Assembly: GCA_003154095.1 (NCBI GenBank)
Contig: PMCK01000251.1
Span: 1-37,139 of the forward strand
Length of the DNA stretch: 37,139 bases
Source of the DNA: Myxococcales bacterium
Lineage (GTDB): Bacteria; Myxococcota_A; Polyangia; Polyangiales; Polyangiaceae
Direction of reading: 5' to 3'
Below, one piece after another: positions 24,382 to 32,189 of this stretch. Each line of letters starts with the position of its first letter. Position 1 is the first letter of the stretch. The notes beneath the pieces were generated by a model, which made no database searches, was not told the DNA's origin, and saw nothing but the letters and a program-made list of their open reading frames with translations. A program made the position numbers and the translations under genes.

Positions 24382-25773
24382 ATGGCAAAAGGACTGGTGC
24401 TTGCAAAGCGATTTCGCTTAGTAACTAAGCTAGGCGAAGGAGGCATGGGGTCAGTCTGGAGAGCCGATGACCTTACGCTCGATTCGCAAGTGGCAGTCAA
24501 GCTTATCGACCCGAACATTGCGAGCTCCGCCGAAGCGCTCGGTCGCTTCAAACGCGAAGCGCAAGCTGCGGCAGCCCTCCGAAGCGTACACGTGGTTCAG
24601 ATTCTGGACCACGGCTTCGACGTCGAGAACGGCCTTCCATTCATTGCGATGGAGCTGCTCGAAGGTGAGAGTTTGGCGGCGCGTCTGACGCGAATGCAGC
24701 GCCTGCCGGCAATGGATACAGCTGACATCTTATCGCAGGTCGCACGCGCGCTGACCCGCGCCCATGAAAAGGGCATTGTTCATCGCGACCTCAAGCCAGA
24801 TAACATCTTTCTCGTGCATGAGGGCGAAAACGAGATCGCCAAGGTGCTCGACTTTGGCATAGCCAAACGCACGGGCGTGCTCGGAAACACCGGCGGCGTA
24901 AAGACCAACACGGGCGCAATGCTCGGCACGCCGTATTACATGAGCCCCGAGCAGGCGCTGGGGCAGTCCACCATCGATCACCGCACGGACATCTGGTCGC
25001 TCGGCATCATTGCTTATGAGTGCCTCACTGGCATGCGTCCGTTCGACAAGGAAACACTCGGTGCGTTATTGATGGCGATTTGCAATGAACCACTGCCAGT
25101 GCCATCCACGGTAGCTCCAGTTCCATCGGGCTTCGATGCCTGGTTCGCCAAGGTGGCAGCCCGAAAGCCCGAGGAGCGCTTTGCTTCCGCTGCGGAGGCG
25201 ACGGCTGAATTGCGCCTGGTCTGCGGGAATGCGCCGGGTCGCCTGTCAAACGCGGGCTTGCCGCCGGAATCAGCCGTGCCGTCCGTGAACCGTCCAGCAT
25301 TGCTCGACCAAACAGCTGCACCGTCTTCAGTGACGATGTCTGGCACGAAGCAAACGCGGCCTGCGAAAACTCTGCTCGCGGCAGTGACGGCATTGCTGAT
25401 CGTTGGCGCGGCCGTGTTCGTATGGCTCAAGGTGCTAAGGGATCCGGCAAAGGCCGTCGAGCGCGCGACGGCAAGCGCCGCGATATCTCCCCCGAGCATG
25501 GAGCCACTAGCGGTCGTGACCCATGCGGCACCTGTTGCAGCAGCGTCCGCGCCGGTTGCGCACGATGTTGTATTGACGGCCCAGTCGACTTCGAGCGTGT
25601 CCCCGTCGGCAACGACCAACCCCACACCGGCACCGATAAATAAGCGAGCACCCGCATCTCCTGGGTCCAAGCATGAAGTCGCGCCCACGCCACCGAACGC
25701 CGCTCCAGTAACGTCAGCAGCCGCGCCCCGCCCAGCGAGCCACCCCGGCAAGCCGGAAGATTTTGGCTTCTAG
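24382..25773 (+). CDS. Transmembrane Ser/Thr protein kinase (PknB type)
   Basis: A 463-residue kinase from ATG 24382; in-frame starts upstream to 24262 add residues without kinase features. The kinase domain (1-~275) has LGEGGMGSVW (~17-26), catalytic Lys40 in VAVKLI, HRDLKPDNIFL (His134, Asp136), DFGIAK (157-162), GTPYYMSPEQ and DIWSLGIIAYE. All catalytic residues are present. One membrane helix follows (~330-352, LLAAVTALLIVGAAVFVWL), then a ~110-residue Ala/Pro/Thr-rich tail on the outside that ends without a clear sensor fold. This is a typical myxobacterial layout. It is divergent from the STAS-like gene and convergent with the ECF operon. Confidence 0.92.
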   Translation: MAKGLVLAKRFRLVTKLGEGGMGSVWRADDLTLDSQVAVKLIDPNIASSAEALGRFKREAQAAAALRSVHVVQILDHGFDVENGLPFIAMELLEGESLAARLTRMQRLPAMDTADILSQVARALTRAHEKGIVHRDLKPDNIFLVHEGENEIAKVLDFGIAKRTGVLGNTGGVKTNTGAMLGTPYYMSPEQALGQSTIDHRTDIWSLGIIAYECLTGMRPFDKETLGALLMAICNEPLPVPSTVAPVPSGFDAWFAKVAARKPEERFASAAEATAELRLVCGNAPGRLSNAGLPPESAVPSVNRPALLDQTAAPSSVTMSGTKQTRPAKTLLAAVTALLIVGAAVFVWLKVLRDPAKAVERATASAAISPPSMEPLAVVTHAAPVAAASAPVAHDVVLTAQSTSSVSPSATTNPTPAPINKRAPASPGSKHEVAPTPPNAAPVTSAAAPRPASHPGKPEDFGF

Positions 25774-25928
25774 TCATCGTTGAACGTGTGCTGGCCGGCG
25801 GCCGTGATTGGAAAACCGCGCGTAGCGGAGACGTTGCCGCTGAAAAAGGCAACTGCGCTCGTTGTGTTTGCTTGGCCGCTCCACTCCCAAAAGCCCGCTG
25901 CGGCCTACGATTCGACGGCCATCAGCCA

Positions 25929-27053
25929 TCACCACCCGTGCGCATACCCGACGGTAGGCTGCAGAACTAGGCCAGAGTGAGGAAGGGAGACTGCCGCGGA
26001 CAGAGCTAGCGTTAGGCCGTGGCGCTGTGCCAATTTCCAACGCAAGCCCGTGGTGGCGGATGCGTAACCAAGGCCGTAGCTTCGCTCCGCTGAGAGGCGC
26101 TGCACCGAACCGTCAGCCTTCATAACCATCACATCAGTACGCGTGTCGAAGGACGCGACTCCGATGTCTGCTCCTTCGAACGCGCGTACTGGTGACGAAT
26201 CCTCGCCAAACCAATATCGGATACCGGCTTCGACCTGTGCCGGAAATGAATGGAATGACGGCCCGCCAACGGCCATGCCGGAGCGCATATGAAATGCAAC
26301 ATTGCTCGATCGCCGGTACTGCATTGACAGCAAGAGACGGGTACTCGAAGGTGCTAGCCCGCCGCTAATCTGGTCTCCCATGGATGACGCAGAAGTGAAT
26401 CGGGTGCGCGATCCGTCTGTCGTGTAGCAACTGTATGCACTGCCGGGCGCGCATACTCCGGTTGAACTTGCAATGTAGGGCAAATCCATGGCAAGTTCGA
26501 GCTCAAAGGCGGAACGTGGCGACGGTTGAGCAATGCGATGAGGCTCCGGATTCGGCAATGCGGTCTGCTGGCGAGGCGGCGGGTTCGCAGGCGGCGTTGG
26601 TAGCGGTTTTGACGGCGCCTTCGGTGAGCTTTGCGGTCGTGTAGAAGGCCCGGGCGGGCTCGCAACGGCCGTAGGTTCCGGTGCAGGCTCGACTCCGCCC
26701 AGCATCACAGACAAGGCAGCCACGACCGCCGAGAACACCCCGCTGCAATCAGACTCGTTGGCGGTGAGTTCTTGGGTTCCGATAGTGGCACCGTTCGCGT
26801 CCTGCGCGCTGATGGTGGCGCGCCATGCAGAACCATCGCGGCCGAGTTCAACCGACAATCTGCCCGTCGATGGGCCCGCAAAGGGATCGTAGCCGAGCTT
26901 GCCAACCAGTAATTGCACCAACAATGCTCGATCCGGGCATTGTTCGGCTCCAGCGGAGCGCGACAAGTTGAGTGAGTATCCATTCGATGTAGCAGCGGAC
27001 CGTGTGCAGGTAAGAAGCAAAGTCAAGCAAGCCGCGTATCGCAAACTATTCAT
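25929..27053 (-). CDS. Exported protein with Pro-rich linker and beta-barrel-like C-terminus
   Basis: A 374-residue protein, third gene of the ECF sigma operon (42 bp after the TPR-like gene). Signal peptide at ~1-22. An N-terminal domain (~25-120) has two Cys (AEQCPDRALLVQLLVGKLGYDPF, NESDCSGVF). A Pro/Ser-rich linker spans ~123-175. The C-terminal ~195 residues alternate strands with aromatic ends (RLLLSMQYRRS, AGIRYWFGED, GYASATTGLRWKLAQRHGLTLALSAAVSLP) and may form a small outer-membrane barrel. It may be the envelope component that the sigma factor controls or monitors. No family recognised. Confidence 0.65.
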   Translation of the reverse strand: MNSLRYAACLTLLLTCTRSAATSNGYSLNLSRSAGAEQCPDRALLVQLLVGKLGYDPFAGPSTGRLSVELGRDGSAWRATISAQDANGATIGTQELTANESDCSGVFSAVVAALSVMLGGVEPAPEPTAVASPPGPSTRPQSSPKAPSKPLPTPPANPPPRQQTALPNPEPHRIAQPSPRSAFELELAMDLPYIASSTGVCAPGSAYSCYTTDGSRTRFTSASSMGDQISGGLAPSSTRLLLSMQYRRSSNVAFHMRSGMAVGGPSFHSFPAQVEAGIRYWFGEDSSPVRAFEGADIGVASFDTRTDVMVMKADGSVQRLSAERSYGLGYASATTGLRWKLAQRHGLTLALSAAVSLPHSGLVLQPTVGYAHGW

Positions 27054-27095
27054 ACGCGTACATCACTCCAAGGACTTAGAATCTTCAAAAAAAGA

Positions 27096-27770
27096 TCAAG
27101 GTCGTGGAGAATCGAGCAGCCATCGGAGCCGCTGCGTGTAAAGTCCGTTCGGATCCATTGCGAGCCATGCTGCGGCCGTTGCCCGTGCCTCGTCGCGTCG
27201 ATTGAGTCGCAATAGTGCTTCAATTGCCACCACCTGACACGCACTTCGTAGCTGGCCGCGCGGAAAGCGCCGTTCGTATTCGCGACTCAACTCGAGCGCC
27301 AACTCTGGGTTGCTGGCAAGACTGCCACGCGCGTGCTCAACGAGCTCAGTCTCGACTCTCAACGTGCTGGTGTGTGGAACTGAGGCCAACGTCGGTTCGG
27401 CCAGTGGCAGGTCACTTGGCTCCACCGTTGGAACCTCACCCGACGTGGACGGCGCCCGTTCAATCTTGGGAGGGGTCGCAATGACCGCTGGGGCCGGGAG
27501 TTCGTCGAAATGACCCGGAGCCGAACGATGTGTGGCCGCCCATGCCATCGCCGTACTTACGACGCAACCCAGAATCACGCCCGTGACGTACTTGCCTCCC
27601 AACAAATTGAGCAGAGGCGCGCGGGGAGCAGGGCCAAGCTGAACTGTACGCATCAAGGCCCTCGCGTGAGTCTTCGCCGGCAGCGGTCGCAAGGGACGCG
27701 CCGCCTCGAGTAGTTCACGCACGCCTTTTGGCGCGTGCTCGTCATCGGTCCAGCGTGTGAGTTCAATCAT
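27096..27770 (-). CDS. Membrane-anchored TPR-like protein, probable anti-sigma partner
   Basis: A 224-residue protein from ATG 27770, overlapping the ECF sigma gene by 8 bp. A cytoplasmic N-terminus of ~65 residues, one membrane helix (~68-83, VTGVILGCVVSTAMAW), a Pro/Thr-rich spacer, and a C-terminal helical repeat region (ELALELSREYERRFPRG, EALLRLNRRDEARATAAAWL, MDPNG). Overlap with the sigma gene and single-pass topology suggest an anti-sigma or sigma-tuning role, although no zinc-binding anti-sigma motif is seen. It resembles the TPR-like gene at 10068-10679. Confidence 0.65.
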   Translation of the reverse strand: MIELTRWTDDEHAPKGVRELLEAARPLRPLPAKTHARALMRTVQLGPAPRAPLLNLLGGKYVTGVILGCVVSTAMAWAATHRSAPGHFDELPAPAVIATPPKIERAPSTSGEVPTVEPSDLPLAEPTLASVPHTSTLRVETELVEHARGSLASNPELALELSREYERRFPRGQLRSACQVVAIEALLRLNRRDEARATAAAWLAMDPNGLYTQRLRWLLDSPRP

Positions 27771-28326
27771 GATGGCTCCGAGCTCGCGCAACGGCCCGTT
27801 CCATGAATCGGCGAGCGCCGTGAAGGCGAGAATGGACGGTTCCCACCGGGACTCTCATGAGCTCAGCAATGGCTTCGGCATTTAAACCCTCTAGCTCGAA
27901 CAGTAGGAAGGTGGCGCGCTTCTCCAGGCTCATGCCATCTAAGATGCGCTCAAACCGAACTCGCTCTTGCGTCTGGACCAGTGCTTCCTCAGGGCCGTTA
28001 CCAGTTGCTTCGACTTCTATTGAGACTCCGTAGCGCTCGCGCCGGAAGTACGCCCGACGGCGTTGACGTTTTGCAATGCGCAGGCAAATTCCAAAGAGCC
28101 AGGTAGTGAGCTTGCAGCAGCTCGGCTCATAACTATCGATTCGCCGGTGCACCACGAGGAGTACGTCCTGCAGCGCGTCGTCGAGATCGGCATCTCGCAC
28201 ACCAAGACGTTGCAGTGTGTACCAAATGAATTCACCGTGACGGACGTACACATCCCGCACGCAGAGCGCGGACAACGCCGTCTCACAGTTGGTCAGAGCT
28301 AGACTCGATGCCGGCACGTCGACCAT
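27763..28326 (-). CDS. ECF-type RNA polymerase sigma factor
   Basis: A 187-residue sigma factor. ATG 28326 is preferred over ATG 28341 because it has a GAAGGGG ribosome site 5 bp upstream. Region 2 shows VRHGEFIWYTLQRLGVRDADLDDALQDVLLVVHRRIDSYEP and LTTWLFGICLRIAKRQRR (~28-95). Region 4 shows RFERILDGMSLEKRATFLLFELEGLNAEAIAELMRVPVGTVHSRLHGARRFM (~127-180). Both are diagnostic of the extracytoplasmic-function class. It leads an operon with the TPR-like and exported proteins, and probably drives its own operon in response to an envelope signal. Confidence 0.92.
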   Translation of the reverse strand: MVDVPASSLALTNCETALSALCVRDVYVRHGEFIWYTLQRLGVRDADLDDALQDVLLVVHRRIDSYEPSCCKLTTWLFGICLRIAKRQRRRAYFRRERYGVSIEVEATGNGPEEALVQTQERVRFERILDGMSLEKRATFLLFELEGLNAEAIAELMRVPVGTVHSRLHGARRFMERAVARARSHHD

Positions 28327-28812
28327 GAATGCCCCTTCCATCTAGCTATCTTCAACAAAAGTGAGGTTTTTCCGATTCGGCGAACGTCGGACCGAATGAG
28401 TATTCTCTATGGAGGCCCACCGAAGCAATACTACGGCGCCGCATGCGCTGTCAGCGCCTAACAAGGGGGACAGCTTGGTATGATTAGGGCAAAGGGCCTA
28501 TCGCAGTCGGGCCCCCGATCAAGCTCTGGCCGCCTCGCCACAGCTGCTCAAGGCAATCAGCCTCACGGCGCTGGGGACTTTGAATTAGGCCCAGGCGGGC
28601 ATTCAGGTTGCGCTTGCCTGTGGCCAGGTTGAAAACTCCGACGGCGCCGCAGCTGTAGCCGCATCAGGTGCCGTTGCCGCGGCAGGGCTGTGGCCGCATC
28701 AGGTGCCGGTGCCGCCCCGTTCGGGCGAGGTCTCGAGACGCGCTGCCCTGCGCGCGCCGTCACGACAAGAGATAACTGCGTTCGGCTGAGTGCACGTGCT
28801 ATTGGGGATTGC
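28327..28812. other. Spacer with repeat tract A
   Basis: A ~490-bp spacer between the divergent ECF sigma and DUF6151-type genes. It includes a small inverted repeat ATTCGG/CCGAAT (28375-28397) in the sigma leader and repeat tract A (28645-28716). A 50-codon frame at 28480 was seen but has no recognisable features. Confidence 0.35.
28645..28716 (+). repeat. G-N-N triplet repeat tract A
   Basis: Two units with the core GCCGCATCAGGTGCC (28658-28672 and 28693-28707) joined by GGCAGGGCTGTG. The unit reads as Ala/Gly/Val codons on the plus strand, but the frame shifts between the two halves because the joint has GGG where tract C has GGGG. Confidence 0.75.
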
Positions 28813-29445
28813 GTGAGCAAGGACGTCGAACTCCAGTGTCGGTGCGGTCAAGTTCACGGATGGCTACGCGATGTTTCGCCGAGCAGAGTCAATCGACCCC
28901 TCTGTTACTGCGACGATTGCCAGGCGTTCCTGCACTACCTCGGGCGAGCAGACCTTCTCGACGAACACGGCGGTACGGACGTCGTTCAAGTTGCGCCGAG
29001 CTCCGTGACGTTCGATCACGGTGAGGAATGTATCGTTGCCGTGCGATTGACTTCCAAAGGAATGCACCGGTGGTACGCCACTTGTTGCAAAACGCCACTC
29101 GGAAACACGTTGACCCCCGCAGTGCCCTTCATTGGAATGCCGCTCGAAGTACTTCGAGGTGCACCCACGGCTTCGGATCGCGATCAAACATTCGGCAAGG
29201 TCCGCGCCGCAATCATGGGAAAATTCGCGGTTGGTGGCCCTCCTAAAGGTTCGACAGGCTTCCCCATTGGAATGATTGCGCACGTAGCCCGTCTTTTACT
29301 GGGCTGGAAGCTTGGAGGTCGAGCGTGGCCACATCCGTTCTTCCGCAAAGGGACCGCTGCTCCAATATACCCCGTGACGATCCTAGAAGCCGGCGAGCGG
29401 GAAGCGCTGCGCGCGAAATGCGGACCGAATCCAACGGAGAGATAG
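28813..29445 (+). CDS. DUF6151/GFA-like zinc-binding protein
   Basis: A 210-residue protein from GTG 28813 (the frame is open upstream into repeat tract A, which I exclude). Residues ~5-60 carry a cysteine set like that of glutathione-dependent formaldehyde-activating (GFA/CENP-V) zinc proteins: CRCG, CYCDDCQAF. GGTDVVQVAPSSVTF, GMHRWYATCCKTPLGNTL and an Ile/Gly-rich middle follow. This matches DUF6151-type proteins, which keep the Cys pattern but have no proven reaction. It ends 3 bp before an Ala-rich mini-ORF. Confidence 0.78.
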   Translation: MSKDVELQCRCGQVHGWLRDVSPSRVNRPLCYCDDCQAFLHYLGRADLLDEHGGTDVVQVAPSSVTFDHGEECIVAVRLTSKGMHRWYATCCKTPLGNTLTPAVPFIGMPLEVLRGAPTASDRDQTFGKVRAAIMGKFAVGGPPKGSTGFPIGMIAHVARLLLGWKLGGRAWPHPFFRKGTAAPIYPVTILEAGEREALRAKCGPNPTER

Positions 29446-29448
29446 CGC

Positions 29449-29571
29449 ATGTCGCCAGCTGTAGCCGCATCAAGTGCCGCTGCCGCGGCAGGTGCTGAGG
29501 CTGTTGCAGGTGCTGTGGCTGCTGCCGCAGCCGCTGCCGCAGCCGCCGCTGCGACCGCCGTGGTTTACTGA
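29449..29571 (+). CDS. Ala-rich 40-residue mini-ORF from repeat tract B
   Basis: Starts at ATG 29449, 3 bp after the DUF6151-type stop, with GGAGAG ~9 bp upstream, so it could be translated by coupling. About two-thirds of the 40 residues are Ala, with Val, Gly and Ser, formed entirely by repeat tract B, and it ends VVY-stop at the junction with a gene remnant. It would be a hydrophobic helix if made. It may equally be an accident of the repeat's triplet pattern. Confidence 0.3.
   Translation: MSPAVAASSAAAAAGAEAVAGAVAAAAAAAAAAAATAVVY
29455..29563 (+). repeat. G-N-N triplet repeat tract B
   Basis: Contains the 65-bp block 29464-29528 that is identical to 31008-31072 in tract D. Internal period of ~18 bp (GCAGGTGCTGAGGCTGTT, GCAGGTGCTGTGGCTGCT), then runs of GCC/GCA/GCT. 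Read on the plus strand in one frame it gives almost only Ala, Gly and Val. Confidence 0.8.
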
Positions 29572-29582
29572 CTTCGACCACT

Positions 29583-29756
29583 TACCAGTTCACTTGGGCG
29601 CAATTAGGGCTAGACACGCCGAGCGCCATCACGGGTATCACATTCCAGTTCACCGATCCCTGCGGGTTCAATAACGGTTATTCAACTTCCCCCTGCACCC
29701 CAACGCCATTTGCCGTGGACGTAACCGTCGACGATCTGCAGTTCACGACTAACTAA
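29583..29756 (+). pseudogene. Headless remnant of a surface lipoprotein gene
   Basis: Fifty-seven codons ending at TAA 29754-29756 read YQFTWAQLGLDTPSAITG, then ITFQFTDPCGFNN and FAVDVTVDDLQFTTN. This is the last strand pair of a beta-sandwich carbohydrate-binding-like module, with the W-x-Q-L / ITxIxFQ / VDDLxF pattern common in myxobacterial lipoproteins and similar to the end of the lipoprotein at 5783-6829 (TPITSIQLVVPG). The frame upstream runs straight into repeat tract B with no start codon, so the front of the gene is missing. Confidence 0.6.
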
Positions 29757-29791
29757 TTAGAGTCCGCATCGGGCGGCGGCCGAACCGGCTC

Positions 29792-29933
29792 GCCGCGGCT
29801 GTGGCTGCATCAGGTACCGTTGCCGTTGCCGTTGCCGCTGCAGGGGCTGTGGCTGCTGCTGATGCTGGTGCTGTTGCAAGCGCTGCCGCAGCTGCGGCTG
29901 CTGTGACCGCCACCGTCGCCGGTGCCGCCGTCC
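29792..29933 (+). repeat. G-N-N triplet repeat tract C
   Basis: Starts with GTGGCTGCATCAGGTACC (variant core), then GTTGCC repeats, GCTGCAGGGGCTGTGGCT and a run of Ala/Val/Gly codons. The plus-strand frame stays open throughout. Its right end lies directly against the stop codon of the RCC1 gene on the opposite strand (29935-29937). Confidence 0.75.
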
Positions 29934-29934
29934 C

Positions 29935-30852
29935 TCAGAATCCGGTCACCGTGACGGGTACCGAGCTGTTCTTCGCGGTGCCGTCACCGAGTTGGCCGGA
30001 AGCGTTGTCGCCCCAGCACTGAATCGAGCCATTCGGTAGTAACGCGCATGTGTAGTCAAGGCCTGCAGCGACAGCCGTAGCATTGGTGATGCCCGACACC
30101 GTGACGGGCACCGAACTGTTCGTTGTAGAGCCGTCGCCAAGCTCGCCATAACCGTTCCAGCCCCAGCACTGTATCGTGCCATCCGTTAGAACTGCGCATG
30201 TGTGGTTAGCGCCAGTGGCAATGTTAGTGGCGCTTGAGATGCCCGACACCATGACTGGCACCGAACTACTTATTGTACTGCCGTTGCCGAGTTCGCCGTA
30301 ACCGTTGTACCCCCAGCACTGAACCGTGCCCCCTATCAGAATCGCGCACGTGTGTGCGTCCGCGGCAACAGCAGTGGCGCTCGTGATGCCTGAAACCAGG
30401 ACTGGCACCGAACTGTTGGTCCAGGTGTTATTGCCGAGTTGGCCGTAGCCGTCGTGCCCCCAGCACTGAACCGTGCCGTCCGTCAGAACCGCGCATGCAT
30501 CGTACGAGCCCGCGGCAACAGCGGTGGCGCTCGTGATGCCCAAGACCGTAACTGGCACGGAACTATCGGTAGTCGTGCCGTTGCCGAGTTGGCCGAACGT
30601 GTTCACGCCCCAGCAGCGAACCGTGCCGTCCGCCAGTCGTGCGCACGCGTCGTAAGGGCCTGCGGCGACAGCCTTTGCCACCAGTTTTGCACTCGCAGCA
30701 CCTCCGCTCGACTCGGTTCCGCCCGTGCCGTCGGTTGCTAGGGTTCCGCCAGCACTCGGGGCGCCACCCGATCCTGCGTTGCTTTCGGCGCTTGTGGCAC
30801 CGCCGCACCCGATGCCAGCCAGTAGCAAGAGAGCAGCACGAAATTCACGCAT
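29935..30852 (-). CDS. RCC1-repeat lipoprotein (five repeats)
   Basis: A 305-residue predicted lipoprotein: MREFRAALLLLAGIGC with lipobox and Cys16, a Gly/Ser/Thr-rich linker (~17-58), then five ~47-residue RCC1-type repeats. Each has a C-A-x-L-x-x-G-T-V-x-CWG core, a G-Q/E-LG-(N/D)-G turn and a SSVPV-V-GI strand. Complete RCC1 propellers have about seven blades; five could pair with another chain or be incomplete. The gene ends cleanly after GF at a repeat boundary, with the stop only a base or so from repeat tract C. A surface ligand-binding role is likely; no enzyme motif. Confidence 0.85.
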   Translation of the reverse strand: MREFRAALLLLAGIGCGGATSAESNAGSGGAPSAGGTLATDGTGGTESSGGAASAKLVAKAVAAGPYDACARLADGTVRCWGVNTFGQLGNGTTTDSSVPVTVLGITSATAVAAGSYDACAVLTDGTVQCWGHDGYGQLGNNTWTNSSVPVLVSGITSATAVAADAHTCAILIGGTVQCWGYNGYGELGNGSTISSSVPVMVSGISSATNIATGANHTCAVLTDGTIQCWGWNGYGELGDGSTTNSSVPVTVSGITNATAVAAGLDYTCALLPNGSIQCWGDNASGQLGDGTAKNSSVPVTVTGF

Positions 30853-30950
30853 AACGTTACCAGGTGCCTGGCTCCTCGATGAGCCGACAGCGGTGCCCTA
30901 AAACAAGTCCCACGGACATATGGACAAATAGGTTACCAGATTCGGCTTAC

Positions 30951-31074
30951 CGCCGCTAATGCAGCCGCAGCAGTGGCCGCATCAGGTGCTGTGGCCGCTG
31001 CAGGGCTGCCGCATCAAGTGCCGCTGCCGCGGCAGGTGCTGAGGCTGTTGCAGGTGCTGTGGCTGCTGCCGCCG
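30951..31074 (+). repeat. G-N-N triplet repeat tract D
   Basis: The first half (GCCGCATCAGGTGCTGTGG) joins through GCAGGGCT to a second unit whose 65 bp (31008-31072) are identical to tract B. The frame shifts at the joint, as in tract A. It lies upstream of the RCC1 gene, which is on the opposite strand. Confidence 0.8.
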
Positions 31075-31290
31075 TTCGAGGGTCTCGCTTGTCTTTGCTT
31101 CTTGCGAACTGTAGTGCTCGGACGCTTCTATTGGTGAAAGCTGGCGCTCGGCCGTCACGGCTTGCGCAGAACTCTATCGCACATTGCGTAACGAGTACCC
31201 TGAAGTTCAACGCCGCGCGAACGCGGAACACGTCTCCATGGAGTATCTCCGCTGTACCGCCGCACGCTACGGTTCCGCCCAATAATCAGC

Positions 31291-31341
31291 ATGCAGCCAC
31301 AGTTGCTGCTGCCGCCGCAGCGCCAGGTCCAGCAGGCACGC
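31291..31341 (+). repeat. G-N-N triplet repeat tract E (short, degenerate)
   Basis: GCAGCCACAGTTGCTGCTGC followed by GCCGCAGCGCCAGGTCCAGC: the same triplet style and orientation, but without the CATCAGGTGC core, so membership is less sure than for A-D. Confidence 0.45.
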
Positions 31342-31559
31342 ACCCCCAAATGTTCACTAGGCCTACGCCGATTGTTCATTATGAGTAATTTCAAACCAAC
31401 ATGATTGCGTCGGTGCATCGTGGTTCGAAACCCATTGCCTGTAACCTACACGAAAGTGCGCTTCGCCGGGTGCATGCTGCATTGGATGGGTGTCGTCGAT
31501 TCGGTTGCGTGCATGGTAGGCAATCGAAATTGCTCTCTGCGCACTAGTTACGTGCTTGA

Positions 31560-31598
31560 CCGTCGGGCAAGCACCTGACAGTGTGCCCCTCCCGACGG
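31560..31598 (+). promoter_or_regulatory. Inverted repeat upstream of the small ABM-like gene
   Basis: CCGTCGGG (31560-31567) pairs perfectly with CCCGACGG (31591-31598) across 23 nt that can pair further (GCAC with GTGT). It lies ~60 bp before the ATG of the next gene. It could be a leader hairpin, an operator or the tail of a terminator. Confidence 0.4.
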
Positions 31599-31656
31599 AC
31601 GGCTACACGGGTCGTTCCGATCTTGTCCGCGACACGCGCAATACAGAGGAGACACA

Positions 31657-31920
31657 ATGGCAACTGTTATCGGTTATCACAAAGTGAAAGACACCAAACA
31701 TTGGCTTGCCTCGCCGATGCGAGAGAAGTTCTTCGGACCTCTCGGAATCACGGGTATCCGGAAATTCGTTGACCCCCAGGACCCAAATCGTGTGGCGGTG
31801 CTCATGGACGTTCCTAATATGGATGCCCTCCAAGCCGCGATGAAGACCACTGGGGCGGCCGAGGCGATGGCTCATGACGGAGTGTTAGCCGACTCATTGG
31901 TTATCCTCGTCGAGGCGTAG
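31657..31920 (+). CDS. Small ABM-like (dimeric alpha/beta barrel) protein
   Basis: An 87-residue protein with ribosome site GAGGAG 6 bp before the ATG. The sequence MATVIGYHKVKDTKHWLASP...EKFFGPLGITGIRKFVDPQDPNRVAVLMDVPNMDALQAAMKTTGAAEAMAHDGV alternates strand-helix-strand-strand-helix as in the dimeric ferredoxin-like fold of antibiotic-biosynthesis monooxygenase-related proteins. No catalytic residue can be assigned at this size. It stands between spacers that carry the triplet repeats. Confidence 0.7.
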   Translation: MATVIGYHKVKDTKHWLASPMREKFFGPLGITGIRKFVDPQDPNRVAVLMDVPNMDALQAAMKTTGAAEAMAHDGVLADSLVILVEA

Positions 31921-32078
31921 TGCACAGTCAGGAGTCCATAGCACCGGAACACTGACGGGGTGGCTCCTCTCCCACAACAAGGGTAAATGAAACCACACAG
32001 CCCTACGCGGACATTGTCGCAAGCGACATTGTGTTGCTTCATTTAGCTGGCGACGTCGAATCCGCGGCGTTTCGATCT

Positions 32079-32146
32079 GCTGCCGCCGCTGCCGCAGGTG
32101 CTGCTGCCACCGCAGGTGCGGCCCCTGCCGCAGCAGCCTCAGCGCG
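32079..32146 (+). repeat. G-N-N triplet repeat tract F
   Basis: GCTGCCGCCGCTGCCGCAGG followed by GCAGGTGC-type units and GCCGCAGCAGCC. It shares the CCGCAGGTGC box with tract G. Same orientation as the others. Confidence 0.65.
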
Positions 32147-32189
32147 CAGTGGCGTCAATCCCCAATTGCCCTAACTATGGGCCCCAGTC

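Larger units (their letters stand above)
30853..31656. other. Spacer with repeat tracts D and E
   Basis: An ~800-bp spacer. It holds tract D, a ~220-bp stretch in which the plus-strand frame (31059-31388) stays open from D to E but has no recognisable protein, tract E, and the inverted repeat at 31560-31598. Just upstream of the RCC1 start is a CCAGG-TG-CCTGG hairpin. Confidence 0.35.

Noticed and set aside
31059-31388. 109-codon frame linking tracts D and E
   Set aside because: The same frame as the repeats and open throughout, but the 70 codons in between show no recognisable domain and there is no ribosome site. Kept only as part of the spacer description.
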